The notes beneath the pieces were generated by a model that worked only from the letters and a program-made list of their open reading frames with translations, searched no databases and was not told where the DNA came from. Shown here one piece after another: positions 1 to 8,672 of a stretch of DNA of 64,000 bases; position 1 is the stretch's first letter, and each line of letters opens with the position of its first letter. Origin of the DNA: Klebsiella quasivariicola (GTDB taxonomy: Bacteria; Pseudomonadota; Gammaproteobacteria; Enterobacterales; Enterobacteriaceae); NCBI RefSeq assembly GCF_002269255.1, contig NZ_CP022823.1, forward strand, positions 4,030,001 through 4,094,000, given 5' to 3'. A program made the position numbers and the translations under genes.

Positions 1-156
1 CTGCGCATCAATCCCTGCGGCTACGCGGGTATGGAGATGACGCAAATGCGCCAGTGGCAGCCAGCAGCATCGCCTGAAAAAGTCGCCCCACGGCTGGTCG
101 CCAATCTGCTGGCGCTGCTGAATAACCCGCCTTACGAATACCTCGCTCAGGAATAA
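1..156 (+). CDS. lipB: LipB, octanoyltransferase, 3' end only
   Basis: The last 52 codons of a gene that begins before the window, open in frame from base 1 to a TAA at 154-156. The fragment contains Asn-Pro-Cys-Gly-Tyr-Ala-Gly, which holds the catalytic cysteine of LipB (Cys169 in E. coli). LipB moves octanoyl groups from acyl carrier protein to lipoyl domains of 2-oxoacid dehydrogenases and the glycine cleavage system. The next genes are ybeF and lipA, the same order as in E. coli. The call is firm from the C-terminal sequence and context. Confidence 0.93.
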   Translation: MRINPCGYAGMEMTQMRQWQPAASPEKVAPRLVANLLALLNNPPYEYLAQE

Positions 157-295
157 GAACGGATCTAAGCCCCGCACACGGCGGGGCACGAGATCCAAAA
201 TCGCGATTAACTCGCTATTTTTGCAATCAATTGTCACGCACGGCAACGCGGCAGGCCGCTATACTTGGCCTATCACTCTCAACCGGACTTATCGC

Positions 296-1255
296 GTGCC
301 AGAGAATACGCCTCCGTCAGAATCCCCTGAACGACAGGATGAACGTTACGATCGTCAGATGTTTCGCATCCTGCGCAATATTGACCTCAATCTGTTGACT
401 ATCTTCGAAGCCGTTTACGTACATAAGGGCATCGTTAATGCCGCGAAGATACTGAATATCACGCCATCGGCCATTAGCCAGTCCATTAATAAACTGCGCG
501 CGCTATTCCCCGATCCGCTGTTTATTCGCAAAGGACAAGGGGTGACGCCCACTGCCTATGCCACCCATCTTCATCAATATATCAGCCGCGGCATGGAGGC
601 TTTCCTCAGCGCACTGGATATTACCGGTAGTTCACACCAACAGCGGGTGATTACCGTCGCCACCACGCCCTCCATGGGGGCGCTGCTGATGCCGACCATC
701 GCCAGCGCGTTGAAACCGGCTTTTCCGCAGATCCTGTTGCACAATATCGCCATTACAGACGCCGCACGCCAACTCGACCAGCGCCAGGTCGATCTGCTTA
801 TTGATACCCACCTGCACAGCGGCCAGGCGATAAGCCATCATGTGCTGTACCAGGATCGGGTGCAGATGTACTGCCGCTCCGGGCATCCTGCTCTGCACAC
901 TCCGCAGGATGAAACCACTCTCAGCCAGTATGAGTTCGCGCTCCTGCTCCCGGAAGGCCAGCGTTACCCCACTCTGCACCGCCGGTTACAGGAAGAGATG
1001 GGCGAGCGACGCTGCGGTTTCAGCACCTTCAACCTGCTGACCCAGGCCGCGATGATTGCCCAGAGCGACATGCTGGGGCTGACCACCGAGCGCCTGTTCA
1101 CTACGGTATCCCGGCTCTGGCCGCTGCAGATTCTCGATTACCCCTCTCTGCAGGACGAAAAAATTGATGTCGCGCTGCTTTACAATAAACAGAGCGGGAA
1201 AGAGCCACTGCTGAAAGAGATCATCGAGACCGTGCTCCAGGCGTTCAGAGCATAG
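296..1255 (+). CDS. ybeF: LysR-family transcriptional regulator YbeF
   Basis: A LysR-type regulator lying between lipB and lipA as in E. coli. An N-terminal winged helix-turn-helix (about residues 25-85) is followed by an effector-binding domain. The segment beginning LRNIDLNLLTIFEAVY is near identical to E. coli YbeF. The frame is open from a TTG at 221. I prefer the GTG at 296, which gives 319 residues against 317 in E. coli; an ATG at 359 would remove part of the N-terminus. No strong Shine-Dalgarno sequence marks any of these starts. The effector and targets are unknown to me. Confidence 0.85.
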   Translation: MPENTPPSESPERQDERYDRQMFRILRNIDLNLLTIFEAVYVHKGIVNAAKILNITPSAISQSINKLRALFPDPLFIRKGQGVTPTAYATHLHQYISRGMEAFLSALDITGSSHQQRVITVATTPSMGALLMPTIASALKPAFPQILLHNIAITDAARQLDQRQVDLLIDTHLHSGQAISHHVLYQDRVQMYCRSGHPALHTPQDETTLSQYEFALLLPEGQRYPTLHRRLQEEMGERRCGFSTFNLLTQAAMIAQSDMLGLTTERLFTTVSRLWPLQILDYPSLQDEKIDVALLYNKQSGKEPLLKEIIETVLQAFRA

Positions 1256-1435
1256 GGCACGGAAGGGAAAAGAATAAAACAACAACTATTTTACAATTTG
1301 CCGGGCAGGCAGGCTGCTTTCTGCCCCTTTTCAATGGTATACTGCCTGCTCTTGATTCAAAAATAGTTGATAATTGCAACATTTCATTGAATTAATTCGC
1401 TTTCCTTCGTGACTCGCAACTGGAACACGCACGCT

Positions 1436-2401
1436 ATGAGTAAACCCATTGTGATGGAACGCGGTGTTAAGTACCGCGACGCCGATAAAATGGCCCTTAT
1501 CCCGGTGAAAAACGTGGCAACTGAGCGTGAAGCTCTGCTCAGAAAACCGGAATGGATGAAAATCAAACTTCCGGCAGACTCGTCCCGTATCCAGGGAATC
1601 AAAGCAGCGATGCGTAAGAATGGCCTGCACTCCGTGTGCGAAGAGGCCTCCTGCCCGAACCTTGCAGAATGCTTCAACCACGGAACCGCGACCTTTATGA
1701 TCCTCGGCGCGATCTGTACTCGCCGTTGCCCGTTCTGCGACGTCGCGCATGGACGGCCGGTCGCGCCAGATGCGAACGAGCCACTGAAGCTGGCGCAAAC
1801 CATCGCCGATATGGGTCTGCGCTACGTCGTGGTCACCTCGGTAGACCGTGACGACCTGCGCGATGGCGGTGCCCAGCATTTTGCCGACTGCATCAGCGCC
1901 ATTCGCGAGAAAAACCCGTCGATTAAGATAGAAACGCTGGTCCCGGATTTCCGCGGCCGTATGGATCGCGCCCTTGATATTCTGACGGTGACCCCGCCAG
2001 ACGTCTTTAACCACAACCTCGAAAACGTGCCGCGTCTCTATCGGCAGGTACGTCCGGGCGCGGATTATAACTGGTCGCTGAAGCTGCTGGAGCGTTTTAA
2101 AGAAGCGCACCCGGAAATCCCGACGAAATCCGGCCTGATGGTCGGTCTGGGTGAGACCAACGATGAAATCATTGAGGTGATGCGCGATCTGCGTCGTCAT
2201 GGCGTCACCATGCTGACGTTAGGTCAATATCTGCAGCCGAGCCGTCACCACCTGCCGGTACAGCGCTACGTCAGCCCGGAAGAGTTCGAAGAGATGAAAG
2301 CAGAAGCAATGGCGATGGGCTTCACCCACGCCGCCTGCGGCCCCTTCGTTCGCTCTTCCTACCATGCCGACCTGCAGGCTAAAGGGATGGAAGTTAAATA
2401 A
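1436..2401 (+). CDS. lipA: LipA, lipoyl synthase
   Basis: A radical SAM enzyme that inserts two sulfur atoms into protein-bound octanoyl chains made by LipB. Its 321 residues equal the E. coli length when read from the ATG at 1436; an upstream GTG at 1409 is in frame but would add nine unconserved residues. The radical SAM cluster motif CTRRCPFC is at about 94-101. The auxiliary-cluster cysteines (CEEASCPNLAEC) are at about 68-79, and the C-terminal RSSY motif with the serine ligand is present. It is cytoplasmic. It has its own upstream gap after ybeF. Confidence 0.97.
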   Translation: MSKPIVMERGVKYRDADKMALIPVKNVATEREALLRKPEWMKIKLPADSSRIQGIKAAMRKNGLHSVCEEASCPNLAECFNHGTATFMILGAICTRRCPFCDVAHGRPVAPDANEPLKLAQTIADMGLRYVVVTSVDRDDLRDGGAQHFADCISAIREKNPSIKIETLVPDFRGRMDRALDILTVTPPDVFNHNLENVPRLYRQVRPGADYNWSLKLLERFKEAHPEIPTKSGLMVGLGETNDEIIEVMRDLRRHGVTMLTLGQYLQPSRHHLPVQRYVSPEEFEEMKAEAMAMGFTHAACGPFVRSSYHADLQAKGMEVK

Positions 2402-2511
2402 TTCCCCCCTCTCCTGTGCCGCTGCGTCCTTCCGGCGTAGCGGCCGCTTACCGCGTCACTTGCTCCTTGCGCCAGTAACAGTTGGTTGCATCTTTCCCGC
2501 GCGGCGTCGCC

Positions 2512-2548
2512 AAAAATGACAAAGGCCGCAACGATAAACGTCGCGGCC
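2512..2548 (-). terminator. Probable tatE terminator
   Basis: Read on the minus strand, a GC-rich hairpin (GGCCGC paired with GCGGCC plus three further pairs around one mismatch and a short A/T loop) is followed by a T-rich stretch. It lies about 45 bases past the tatE stop codon. The T tract is interrupted, so termination may be leaky. Confidence 0.5.
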
Positions 2549-2591
2549 CCTTCGCCGTCCAGCCAGTCTCCATCCGGGAGCGTCTGGTCAA

Positions 2592-2798
2592 TTACTCTTT
2601 ATGAGAGAGCTTCTGCGCCGGCGCTTCTTCTTCCGCGGTGGTCTTCTTCGCGCTATCGTCATCCTCGTTCATGGCTTTTTTAAAGCCCTTGATAGCCGAA
2701 CCCAGGTCGCCGCCCAGCGTACGTAATTTCTTGGTACCAAACACTAAGATAATCAGTGCTGCGACTACCAGCAGTTTGGTAATACTAATCTCACCCAT
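2592..2798 (-). CDS. tatE: TatE, Sec-independent translocase subunit
   Basis: A 68-residue TatA-family protein, E. coli TatE being 67. One N-terminal membrane helix (about residues 5-20) leads through FGTKKLRTLGGDLG into an amphipathic helix and a charged tail. The ending KLSHKE matches E. coli TatE and separates it from TatA. TatE joins the twin-arginine pore with TatA and exports folded proteins across the inner membrane. It stands alone next to lipA, convergent with it, as in E. coli. Confidence 0.93.
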   Translation of the reverse strand: MGEISITKLLVVAALIILVFGTKKLRTLGGDLGSAIKGFKKAMNEDDDSAKKTTAEEEAPAQKLSHKE

Positions 2799-3041
2799 AG
2801 CTAACCTTCTTCTCTATACAAGCTGCGAATACGCCATCATACACGCATTTATCCGTCATATTGTAATCCACCTGTGCGTGGGCTGCGTGATGAAGCCCAT
2901 GGCCTCCCCTACAAGGAGTTTGCGCAGGGGTGTCCGTCCTGACGTGCACAGCGAATTATTGGGATAAACAATACGGGTATTTGACGCGCGGACACAATAG
3001 CAATCTGTAACAAGGTGAATCAAGTCTTGTTTAAAAAAACA

Positions 3042-3830
3042 TCACAATAATTGCGGCGGCGCAAATCGTCGGTTGAGCAATACCGGCAAACGCTCGCGAA
3101 CGCGCGCAAGGTAGTCCGCGGAGAGTTCGGCAAAGATCAGCTGCGGCTCGCTCCCTGCTCCAGCCAGCGTGGTTCCCAGCGGATCAATAATCCGGCTCTG
3201 TCCAATATTACGCGTCCCACACTCGCCTGCCGCCACGATATAGCAGGTGGTATCAAGGGCGCGCGCCGCCAACAGCGTCGCCCAGTGGTGCTCTTTCTGT
3301 GGCCCTCTCACCCATGCGGTGGGCAGTACCAGCAGATCTGCCCCGTTCAGCGCCAGCGACAGCGCCAGTTCCGGAAAGCGAAGGTCGTAGCAGGTCATCA
3401 AGCCAACGCGGAATCCCTCCACCTCAATCACCGGCGGGATCTGCTGGCCGGGATCCACCCGCCGCGACTCCTGCATCGTGAAAGCATCATATAAATGAAG
3501 TTTATGATAATGGGCCACCACTTCACCTTGACGCAACACCACCAGCGTGTTGGTCGCCCTCCCCTGTCCCGACGGCACGTGCAGTGTCAACACCGTGGTC
3601 AGACGGTTTTGCTCGCTTTCAGCCAGCAACAGCTGTAAAAATTCCCCGTCCAGCGGCTGAGCCGATTTCACCGACAAATCCGGGTCGCTGTCATCTCGCG
3701 CCAGCAACGCCTCCGGCAGCACCAGCAGTGCCGCCCCTTCTCGCGCAGCCTGCTGCATCATGGCCACACAGGTCTGCGCATTCGTCCGCCATACTGGCGT
3801 GACGGCAAATTGTCCTGCCGCTACTCGCAT
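3042..3830 (-). CDS. ybeM: YbeM, nitrilase-family amidase (likely deaminated-glutathione amidase)
   Basis: A 262-residue carbon-nitrogen hydrolase with the nitrilase triad visible: Glu40 (LPEALL), Lys110 (YHKLHLYDAF) and Cys147 (MTCYDLRFPE). The family relative Nit1/YbeM hydrolyses deaminated glutathione formed by side activity of transaminases. I recall that the K-12 copy is disrupted; here the frame is intact. It sits between tatE and crcB as in E. coli. The substrate is inferred from orthology, not from the sequence alone. Confidence 0.88.
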   Translation of the reverse strand: MRVAAGQFAVTPVWRTNAQTCVAMMQQAAREGAALLVLPEALLARDDSDPDLSVKSAQPLDGEFLQLLLAESEQNRLTTVLTLHVPSGQGRATNTLVVLRQGEVVAHYHKLHLYDAFTMQESRRVDPGQQIPPVIEVEGFRVGLMTCYDLRFPELALSLALNGADLLVLPTAWVRGPQKEHHWATLLAARALDTTCYIVAAGECGTRNIGQSRIIDPLGTTLAGAGSEPQLIFAELSADYLARVRERLPVLLNRRFAPPQLL

Positions 3831-3919
3831 GCTCTCCTCCGGTCAGGTTATGCATAGCCAATCGCGCCCATAGCGCGCTACACTTGACACTCTCAACTAT
3901 CAAATAACAGGAAACGACC

Positions 3920-4303
3920 GTGTTTCAACTTCTTTGCGCCGTTTTTATTGGCGGCGGCACCGGCAGCGTATTACGCTGGTGGCTCGGCATGAAGCTCAAT
4001 CCTGTGCACCATGCTATCCCGATTGGGACCCTGACCGCCAACCTGGTAGGCGCCTTTGTGATCGGTGCCGGACTGGCGTGGTTTAATCGCCTCACCGGTA
4101 TTGACCCGATGTGGAAACTGCTTATCACCACGGGATTTTGCGGCGGCCTGACGACCTTCTCCACCTTCTCTGCAGAAGTCGTATTTCTTCTGCAGCAGGG
4201 GCGGGTGAGCTGGGCGCTACTCAACGTCGCGGTAAATTTGCTCGGGTCGTTTGCCATGACGGCAGTCGCCTTCTGGCTCTTTTCACAGGCAGCCAGCCGC
4301 TAA
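3920..4303 (+). CDS. crcB: CrcB/FluC fluoride channel
   Basis: A 127-residue four-helix membrane protein. It begins with GGGTGSVLRWW and contains GGLTTFSTFSAE, the conserved phenylalanine and polar-track region of the dual-topology fluoride channel, which exports fluoride passively. The start codon is GTG at 3920, preceded by an AGGAAA ribosome site. I saw no fluoride riboswitch in the short gap upstream. It converges on cspE, with one hairpin terminator between them. Confidence 0.93.
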   Translation: MFQLLCAVFIGGGTGSVLRWWLGMKLNPVHHAIPIGTLTANLVGAFVIGAGLAWFNRLTGIDPMWKLLITTGFCGGLTTFSTFSAEVVFLLQQGRVSWALLNVAVNLLGSFAMTAVAFWLFSQAASR

Positions 4304-4320
4304 GCGCGCGGCAAACAGGC

Positions 4321-4351
4321 AAAAAAAAACCCGCTATTAGCGGGTTTTTAT
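4321..4351. terminator. Bidirectional terminator between crcB and cspE
   Basis: A perfect six-base stem (CCCGCT and AGCGGG around ATT) has nine A residues on its left and a run of T residues on its right. It can therefore end transcription from both convergent genes. Confidence 0.88.
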
Positions 4352-4369
4352 ATTCTACTGACGCGTTGC

Positions 4370-4579
4370 TTACAGAGCGATTACGTTTGCAGCAGAAGGG
4401 CCTTTGGCACCGTTAGTGATTTCGAACTCTACGCGCTGACCTTCAGCCAGAGTTTTGAAACCGTTGGACTGGATTGCAGAGAAGTGTACGAATACATCTT
4501 TGCTGCCATCTTCCGGAGTAATGAAACCGAATCCTTTGGACTCATTAAACCACTTAACGTTACCTTTAATCTTAGACAT
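4370..4579 (-). CDS. cspE: CspE, cold-shock-family RNA chaperone
   Basis: A 69-residue single cold-shock domain, read from MSKIKGNVKWFNESKG. RNP1 (KGFGFI) and RNP2 (VFVHF) are both intact. The frame stays open 28 codons upstream, but the ATG at 4579 gives the exact family length and follows an AGGTAA-type ribosome site. In E. coli CspE is expressed at 37 degrees, melts RNA structure and causes antitermination. The roughly 190-base gap upstream, up to the pagP stop, probably holds its promoter and leader. Confidence 0.95.
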   Translation of the reverse strand: MSKIKGNVKWFNESKGFGFITPEDGSKDVFVHFSAIQSNGFKTLAEGQRVEFEITNGAKGPSAANVIAL

Positions 4580-4773
4580 CAAAATTACCTTTATATGAAA
4601 AATCGACACTAATGCTGTGTCGGGTATCAGTACACCAATTGTGGTACCTTTTGTCCAGTGCAACTTTGCTAAAAAGTGATAAAAGTCGCTATCTTTTTTA
4701 GTGGGTAACGCTTTAGTCCTTGTTTTTCAACAAGACGCGCCACTTATCTCATTTATTGCTAAGACTTAGCGAA

Positions 4774-5343
4774 TTAAAACTGAATACGCGCCCAGGCGAA
4801 GTAAACGTTACCGTTATTGTAGGTGCCAGGAATATAGGTCATCTGGAACGTTGCCGGGCCGTAACCTATTGATGCCAATGGCAGGATCACCGGGATCGGG
4901 ATGTAGTCCCAGTTGTCACGCGCCGTCACCCCAAGGGTATAGCCGAGTCCAAGGCGGAAATTTTGATCCGTCAGCGGGCGCCAGGTCTTCTCCCAACCAT
5001 AGCCGCCGATAGGCTCCCACTTATTGAAAGAGTCTTTGAACGCCATCAGATACAGACCGTGCCAGTTCCCTTTCTCATCCCAGCGGGAGACGCCGAAACC
5101 CGCCCCCCATGGACGTTCGTTATACTTATCGGTCTTTTCCTTATCATAGGCAAACCGCGCGTGCCAGGTGATGGCAGGAACGTACAGATCATAGTGCTCC
5201 GGCTCATTCCAGGTCTGTGCCACGTTATTACTTAAGGTATGGTAACCTTCGCTAAGGGTCGATGAAAATGACGCGCTGGCGTTTCCGGATACCAATAACC
5301 ATCCTAAAAAACCAAGAGAAAACAATGATAAACGACGTAGCAT
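4774..5343 (-). CDS. pagP: PagP, lipid A palmitoyltransferase
   Basis: An outer-membrane eight-strand beta-barrel enzyme that moves palmitate from phospholipid to lipid A. It begins with a signal peptide ending near SGNASA. The body (EHYDLYVPAITWHARFAYDKEK, given here only in part; KDSFNKW) carries the catalytic His and Asp-Ser pair of the family. The C-terminus ends in aromatic Phe as expected for a barrel. About 189 residues from the ATG at 5343; a GTG lies two codons upstream. There is no ribosome-binding sequence before either start (see the PhoP-like promoter entry). Confidence 0.93.
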   Translation of the reverse strand: MLRRLSLFSLGFLGWLLVSGNASASFSSTLSEGYHTLSNNVAQTWNEPEHYDLYVPAITWHARFAYDKEKTDKYNERPWGAGFGVSRWDEKGNWHGLYLMAFKDSFNKWEPIGGYGWEKTWRPLTDQNFRLGLGYTLGVTARDNWDYIPIPVILPLASIGYGPATFQMTYIPGTYNNGNVYFAWARIQF

Positions 5344-5353
5344 CAACACTTTT

Positions 5354-5386
5354 CTATTACCACTTTCATTTTAAAGTCACCTAAAA
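5354..5386 (-). promoter_or_regulatory. Candidate PhoP box and -10 element for pagP
   Basis: On the minus strand TTTTA and CTTTA are separated by five bases, close to the PhoP direct repeat (G/T)TTTA-N5-(G/T)TTTA. Twelve bases later comes TAATAG, a reasonable -10 element; this spacing is typical of PhoP-activated promoters. pagP is a known PhoP target in related bacteria. The promoter would start the message only a few bases before the ATG. Confidence 0.5.
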
Positions 5387-5526
5387 TTGCAAAGATAGAC
5401 TCAACACAGGCTGAACGAAATAAGGCAAACTCCTGATTTTCACCTGATGTCTATCAGCACTTCTTAACTATCCATCTGGTGATTATATCCAGGCGCGATG
5501 GAGTAAGCGTAGTTCTTAGCGCTTTA

Positions 5527-5540
5527 TTGATTTGCATCAG
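5527..5540 (+). promoter_or_regulatory. FNR box upstream of dcuC
   Basis: TTGAT-TTGC-ATCAG matches the FNR consensus TTGAT-N4-ATCAA at nine of ten positions, about 92 bases before the dcuC start. E. coli dcuC is induced anaerobically through FNR, so the site makes sense. The 280-base gap between pagP and dcuC holds this site and the pagP promoter and no gene. Confidence 0.7.
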
Positions 5541-5631
5541 CGAGTTTCGTCGCTTTTTTCGGCACATTCGCACACTAAAATTTGGTGTGACGCTTTTTTA
5601 TCTACATATTCTTTGGGCCTAGGGGTAATAA

Positions 5632-7005
5632 ATGCTGACGTTTGTTGAGATCCTGATTGGGATTGTGGTCATTGTGGGCGTTGCCCGCTATATCATTAAG
5701 GGCTATTCGGCCACCGGGGTACTGTTCGTCGGAGGGCTAATCTTATTGATTGTCAGCGCCCTGCTGGGACATAAAGTCCTGCCGGGCAATACCGACAGCA
5801 CCGGTTATTCTGCCACCGATATTATTGAATACATTAAGATTCTACTCATGAGCCGCGGCGGCGATCTGGGTATGATGATTATGATGCTGTGCGGTTTCGC
5901 CACCTATATGACCCACATTGGTGCCAATGATATGGTGGTCAAATTAGCGTCAAAACCGCTGCGTTATATTAACTCGCCCTATCTGTTGATGATTGCCGCC
6001 TACTTTGTCGCCTGTCTGATGTCGCTGGCGGTCTCTTCGGCCACCGGCCTTGGCGTGCTGCTGATGGCGACACTGTTCCCGGTCATGGTTAACGTCGGGA
6101 TCAGCCGCGGGGCGGCGGCCGCCATTTGCGCCTCACCGGCAGCGATTATCCTCTCCCCTACTTCAGGTGACGTGGTGCTGGCGGCGAAAGCCGCTGAAAT
6201 GCCGCTGATCGATTTTGCTTTCAAGACCACGCTGCCGATCTCCATCGCGGCGATCATCTGCATGGCGATCGCCCATTTTTTCTGGCAGCGCTATCTGGAT
6301 AAAAAAGAGAACATTTCCCACGAGATGCTCGACGTCAACGAGATCACCACCACCGCTCCGGCGCTGTATGCCATCCTGCCGTTTACTCCAATCATTGGTG
6401 TGCTGATCTTTGATGGCAAATGGGGGCCAGAACTGCACATTATTACCATCCTTGTCGGCTGCATGCTGCTGGCGGCGGTTCTGGAATTTCTGCGCGGGTT
6501 TAACACCAAAAACGTCTTCAGCGGGCTGGAGGTTGCCTACCGTGGCATGGCCGACGCCTTCGCCGGCGTAGTGATGCTGCTGGTTGCCGCGGGCGTCTTT
6601 GCCCAGGGGTTAAGCACTATCGGCTTTATTAACGGCCTGATCTCCATCGCCACCTCCTTCGGCTCGGCCAGCATTATTCTGATGCTGGTGCTGGTGATCC
6701 TGACCATGCTGGCGGCCATGACCACCGGCTCCGGCAATGCCCCGTTCTATGCCTTTGTTGAGATGATCCCCAAACTGGCTCACTCCTCCGGCATCAACCC
6801 GGCTTACCTGTCGATTCCGATGTTGCAGGCCTCGAACCTCGGCCGCACGATATCGCCAGTCTCCGGCGTGGTCGTCGCCGTTGCCGGGATGGCGAAGATT
6901 TCGCCGTTCGAAGTGGTCAAGCGCACCTCCGTGCCGGTGCTCGTTGGCCTGCTGGTAGTGATTGTTGCCACTGAAATCCTGGTACCCGGCAGCGCGGTCC
7001 GCTAA
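5632..7005 (+). CDS. dcuC: DcuC, anaerobic C4-dicarboxylate transporter
   Basis: A 457-residue inner-membrane protein (E. coli 461) with about a dozen hydrophobic helices and the DcuC-family sequence ASPAAIILSPTSGDVVLAAK. It works mainly as an anaerobic succinate efflux and fumarate-exchange carrier. The start is the ATG at 5632 after a GGGGTAA ribosome site. It diverges from pagP, with an FNR box between. In K-12 I recall dpiBA and the citCDEFXGT genes between dcuC and rna; here rna follows directly. Confidence 0.95.
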   Translation: MLTFVEILIGIVVIVGVARYIIKGYSATGVLFVGGLILLIVSALLGHKVLPGNTDSTGYSATDIIEYIKILLMSRGGDLGMMIMMLCGFATYMTHIGANDMVVKLASKPLRYINSPYLLMIAAYFVACLMSLAVSSATGLGVLLMATLFPVMVNVGISRGAAAAICASPAAIILSPTSGDVVLAAKAAEMPLIDFAFKTTLPISIAAIICMAIAHFFWQRYLDKKENISHEMLDVNEITTTAPALYAILPFTPIIGVLIFDGKWGPELHIITILVGCMLLAAVLEFLRGFNTKNVFSGLEVAYRGMADAFAGVVMLLVAAGVFAQGLSTIGFINGLISIATSFGSASIILMLVLVILTMLAAMTTGSGNAPFYAFVEMIPKLAHSSGINPAYLSIPMLQASNLGRTISPVSGVVVAVAGMAKISPFEVVKRTSVPVLVGLLVVIVATEILVPGSAVR

Positions 7006-7020
7006 TGGTCTAACCACGTG

Positions 7021-7046
7021 AAAAGGCGCCAGCAGGCGCCTTTTTT
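7021..7046 (+). terminator. dcuC terminator
   Basis: A perfect stem, GGCGCC-AGCA-GGCGCC, with AAAA before and six T residues after it. It lies just past the dcuC stop codon. Confidence 0.88.
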
Positions 7047-7097
7047 ATGCTTTAATAACTTCCCGTTATCTTTTGCCATCCACAATCAGGAATAAAC

Positions 7098-7895
7098 ATG
7101 TTCAGGAAGGATTTCGCCGCGCTTGCCCTGGTGCTCACCGCCACTCAGGCCGGCGCTGAACCGCTCACCGCGACGCGATACGCTGATTTTGATCGCTATG
7201 TCCTTGCCCTCTCCTGGCAAACCGGATTCTGTCAGAGCATGCAGGACCGCAACCGTAACGAACCGGAAGAGTGTCGGCTGCAGCAGGAAACCGCGAATAA
7301 AGCCGATTTTCTGACCGTACATGGTCTGTGGCCCGGGCTGCCAAAGTCCATTGCCGCGCGCGGAGTGGATGAACGTCGCTGGATGCGCTATGGCTGCGCT
7401 ACGCGCCCGGTACCCAACATGCCGGAAGTGAAAGCGAACCGCAAATGCCAGGCGGCAGAGACCGGGCTGTCGCTGGAGATGGCCAACAAGCTCAATAATG
7501 TGATGCCGGGCTCAGGCGGCACTTCCTGCCTGGAACGTTACGAATATGCCAAACATGGCGTCTGCTTCGGCTTCGATCCCGACAGCTATTTTGGCACCAT
7601 GGTGCGCCTGAATGGCGAAATTAAGCACAGTCCGGTCGGTGATTTCCTCGCCAAACACTATGGCCAAACCGTCAGCCGTGCCGACTTCGACGCCGCCGTG
7701 GCCCGCGCCTGGGGCCCACAAAGCGTAAAGGCGTTTAAATTAACCTGTAACGGTAATCCAGCCTATTTGACCGAGATGCAAATCTCCCTTAATGCCGCGA
7801 CGATCAACGCCCCGCTGACCCCCGCCGCATTTCTGCCGCAGCCTCACCCGGGCAACTGCGGAACGCAGTTTATTGTGGACAAGGTGGGCCAGTAG
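7098..7895 (+). CDS. rna: RNase I, periplasmic T2-family ribonuclease
   Basis: A 265-residue secreted endoribonuclease (E. coli 268). The signal peptide ends near ATQAGA. Both T2 catalytic motifs are present: HGLWPG with the first active-site histidine, and ERYEYAKHGVC with the second. Several cysteines suit periplasmic disulfides. It degrades RNA of any sequence to 2',3'-cyclic products. rnk follows on the same strand, as in E. coli. Confidence 0.95.
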   Translation: MFRKDFAALALVLTATQAGAEPLTATRYADFDRYVLALSWQTGFCQSMQDRNRNEPEECRLQQETANKADFLTVHGLWPGLPKSIAARGVDERRWMRYGCATRPVPNMPEVKANRKCQAAETGLSLEMANKLNNVMPGSGGTSCLERYEYAKHGVCFGFDPDSYFGTMVRLNGEIKHSPVGDFLAKHYGQTVSRADFDAAVARAWGPQSVKAFKLTCNGNPAYLTEMQISLNAATINAPLTPAAFLPQPHPGNCGTQFIVDKVGQ

Positions 7896-8007
7896 CGAAA
7901 AACGGCGTACTGTCGAGAAATCTCGGCCTGCCAGGACGCGTTGCACGCTGATTGTGCGTTTCATCACTTCAAACTACCGGCAACTCTCAGTATGATGGGC
8001 AGACCTT

Positions 8008-8040
8008 AACCCTTGCCCTTTTCGGCGAGGGTTTTCTTTT
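8008..8040 (+). terminator. Hairpin with T tract before rnk (rna terminator or rnk leader attenuator)
   Basis: AACCCTTGCC pairs with GGCGAGGGTT around CTTTTC and is followed by TTCTTTT. It ends 34 bases before the rnk start. It may simply end rna transcription. I also recall that a conserved rnk leader of this kind has been proposed as a transcription attenuator in enterobacteria. Confidence 0.7.
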
Positions 8041-8073
8041 ACGGACAGGTTCCTGGATAACATGGAGTATGCA

Positions 8074-8484
8074 ATGACCAGACCCGCAATCATCATTAAC
8101 GAACTGGATGCCGAACGTATCGACAGGCTGCTGGAGCAGCCGGCTTTTGCTAACTCACCGGTTGCCGATGCGCTGAATGACGAACTCGACCGCGCGCAAA
8201 TGCTGGCGCCGGAAGCGATGCCGCATGACGTCGTCACCATGAACAGTACGGTTAAATTTCGTGATTTAACCAGTGGCGAAGAGCGCGTGCGGACGCTGGT
8301 GTTTCCGTCGCAGGTGACCGACAGCGCCAGCCAGCTATCCGTCCTCGCACCGGTAGGCGCTGCGCTGCTGGGCCTGAAGGTTGGTAGCACCATTCACTGG
8401 GAGCTGCCGGGCGGGGCGTCGACCCACCTGGAAGTGCTGGCCCTGCTGTACCAGCCGGAAGCCGCTGGCGAATTCCACCGCTAA
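8074..8484 (+). CDS. rnk: Rnk, GreA-like regulator of nucleoside diphosphate kinase
   Basis: A 136-residue protein of the GreA/GreB C-terminal family (SVLAPVGAALLGLKVG, IHWELPGG). It binds RNA polymerase near the secondary channel and was named for effects on nucleoside diphosphate kinase. The start is the ATG at 8074, preceded by GGAG; an ATG at 8062 would add four unconserved residues. In K-12 I recall ybdR between rnk and uspG; here it is missing and only a 188-base gap remains. Confidence 0.93.
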   Translation: MTRPAIIINELDAERIDRLLEQPAFANSPVADALNDELDRAQMLAPEAMPHDVVTMNSTVKFRDLTSGEERVRTLVFPSQVTDSASQLSVLAPVGAALLGLKVGSTIHWELPGGASTHLEVLALLYQPEAAGEFHR

Positions 8485-8672
8485 TTTCCGCTGCCTGAGG
8501 CGTGTCGCGCTTTATTCAGAGGATGTCCACACATCCTCTTTCTGCTGTTTCTTCCCCCGCTAACGTTTTTTTACGCTTTCCGCCCGTCGGTCTGACAGTT
8601 TTGCGACCTGAATGACACAATATCCGCATATAATATGTTGATATAGACGCAACCGAACAAGGAGGAATGCAT

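Noticed and set aside
3831..3919. Possible fluoride riboswitch before crcB
   Set aside because: The gap is under 90 bases and I could not find the conserved core or pseudoknot of the crcB motif.
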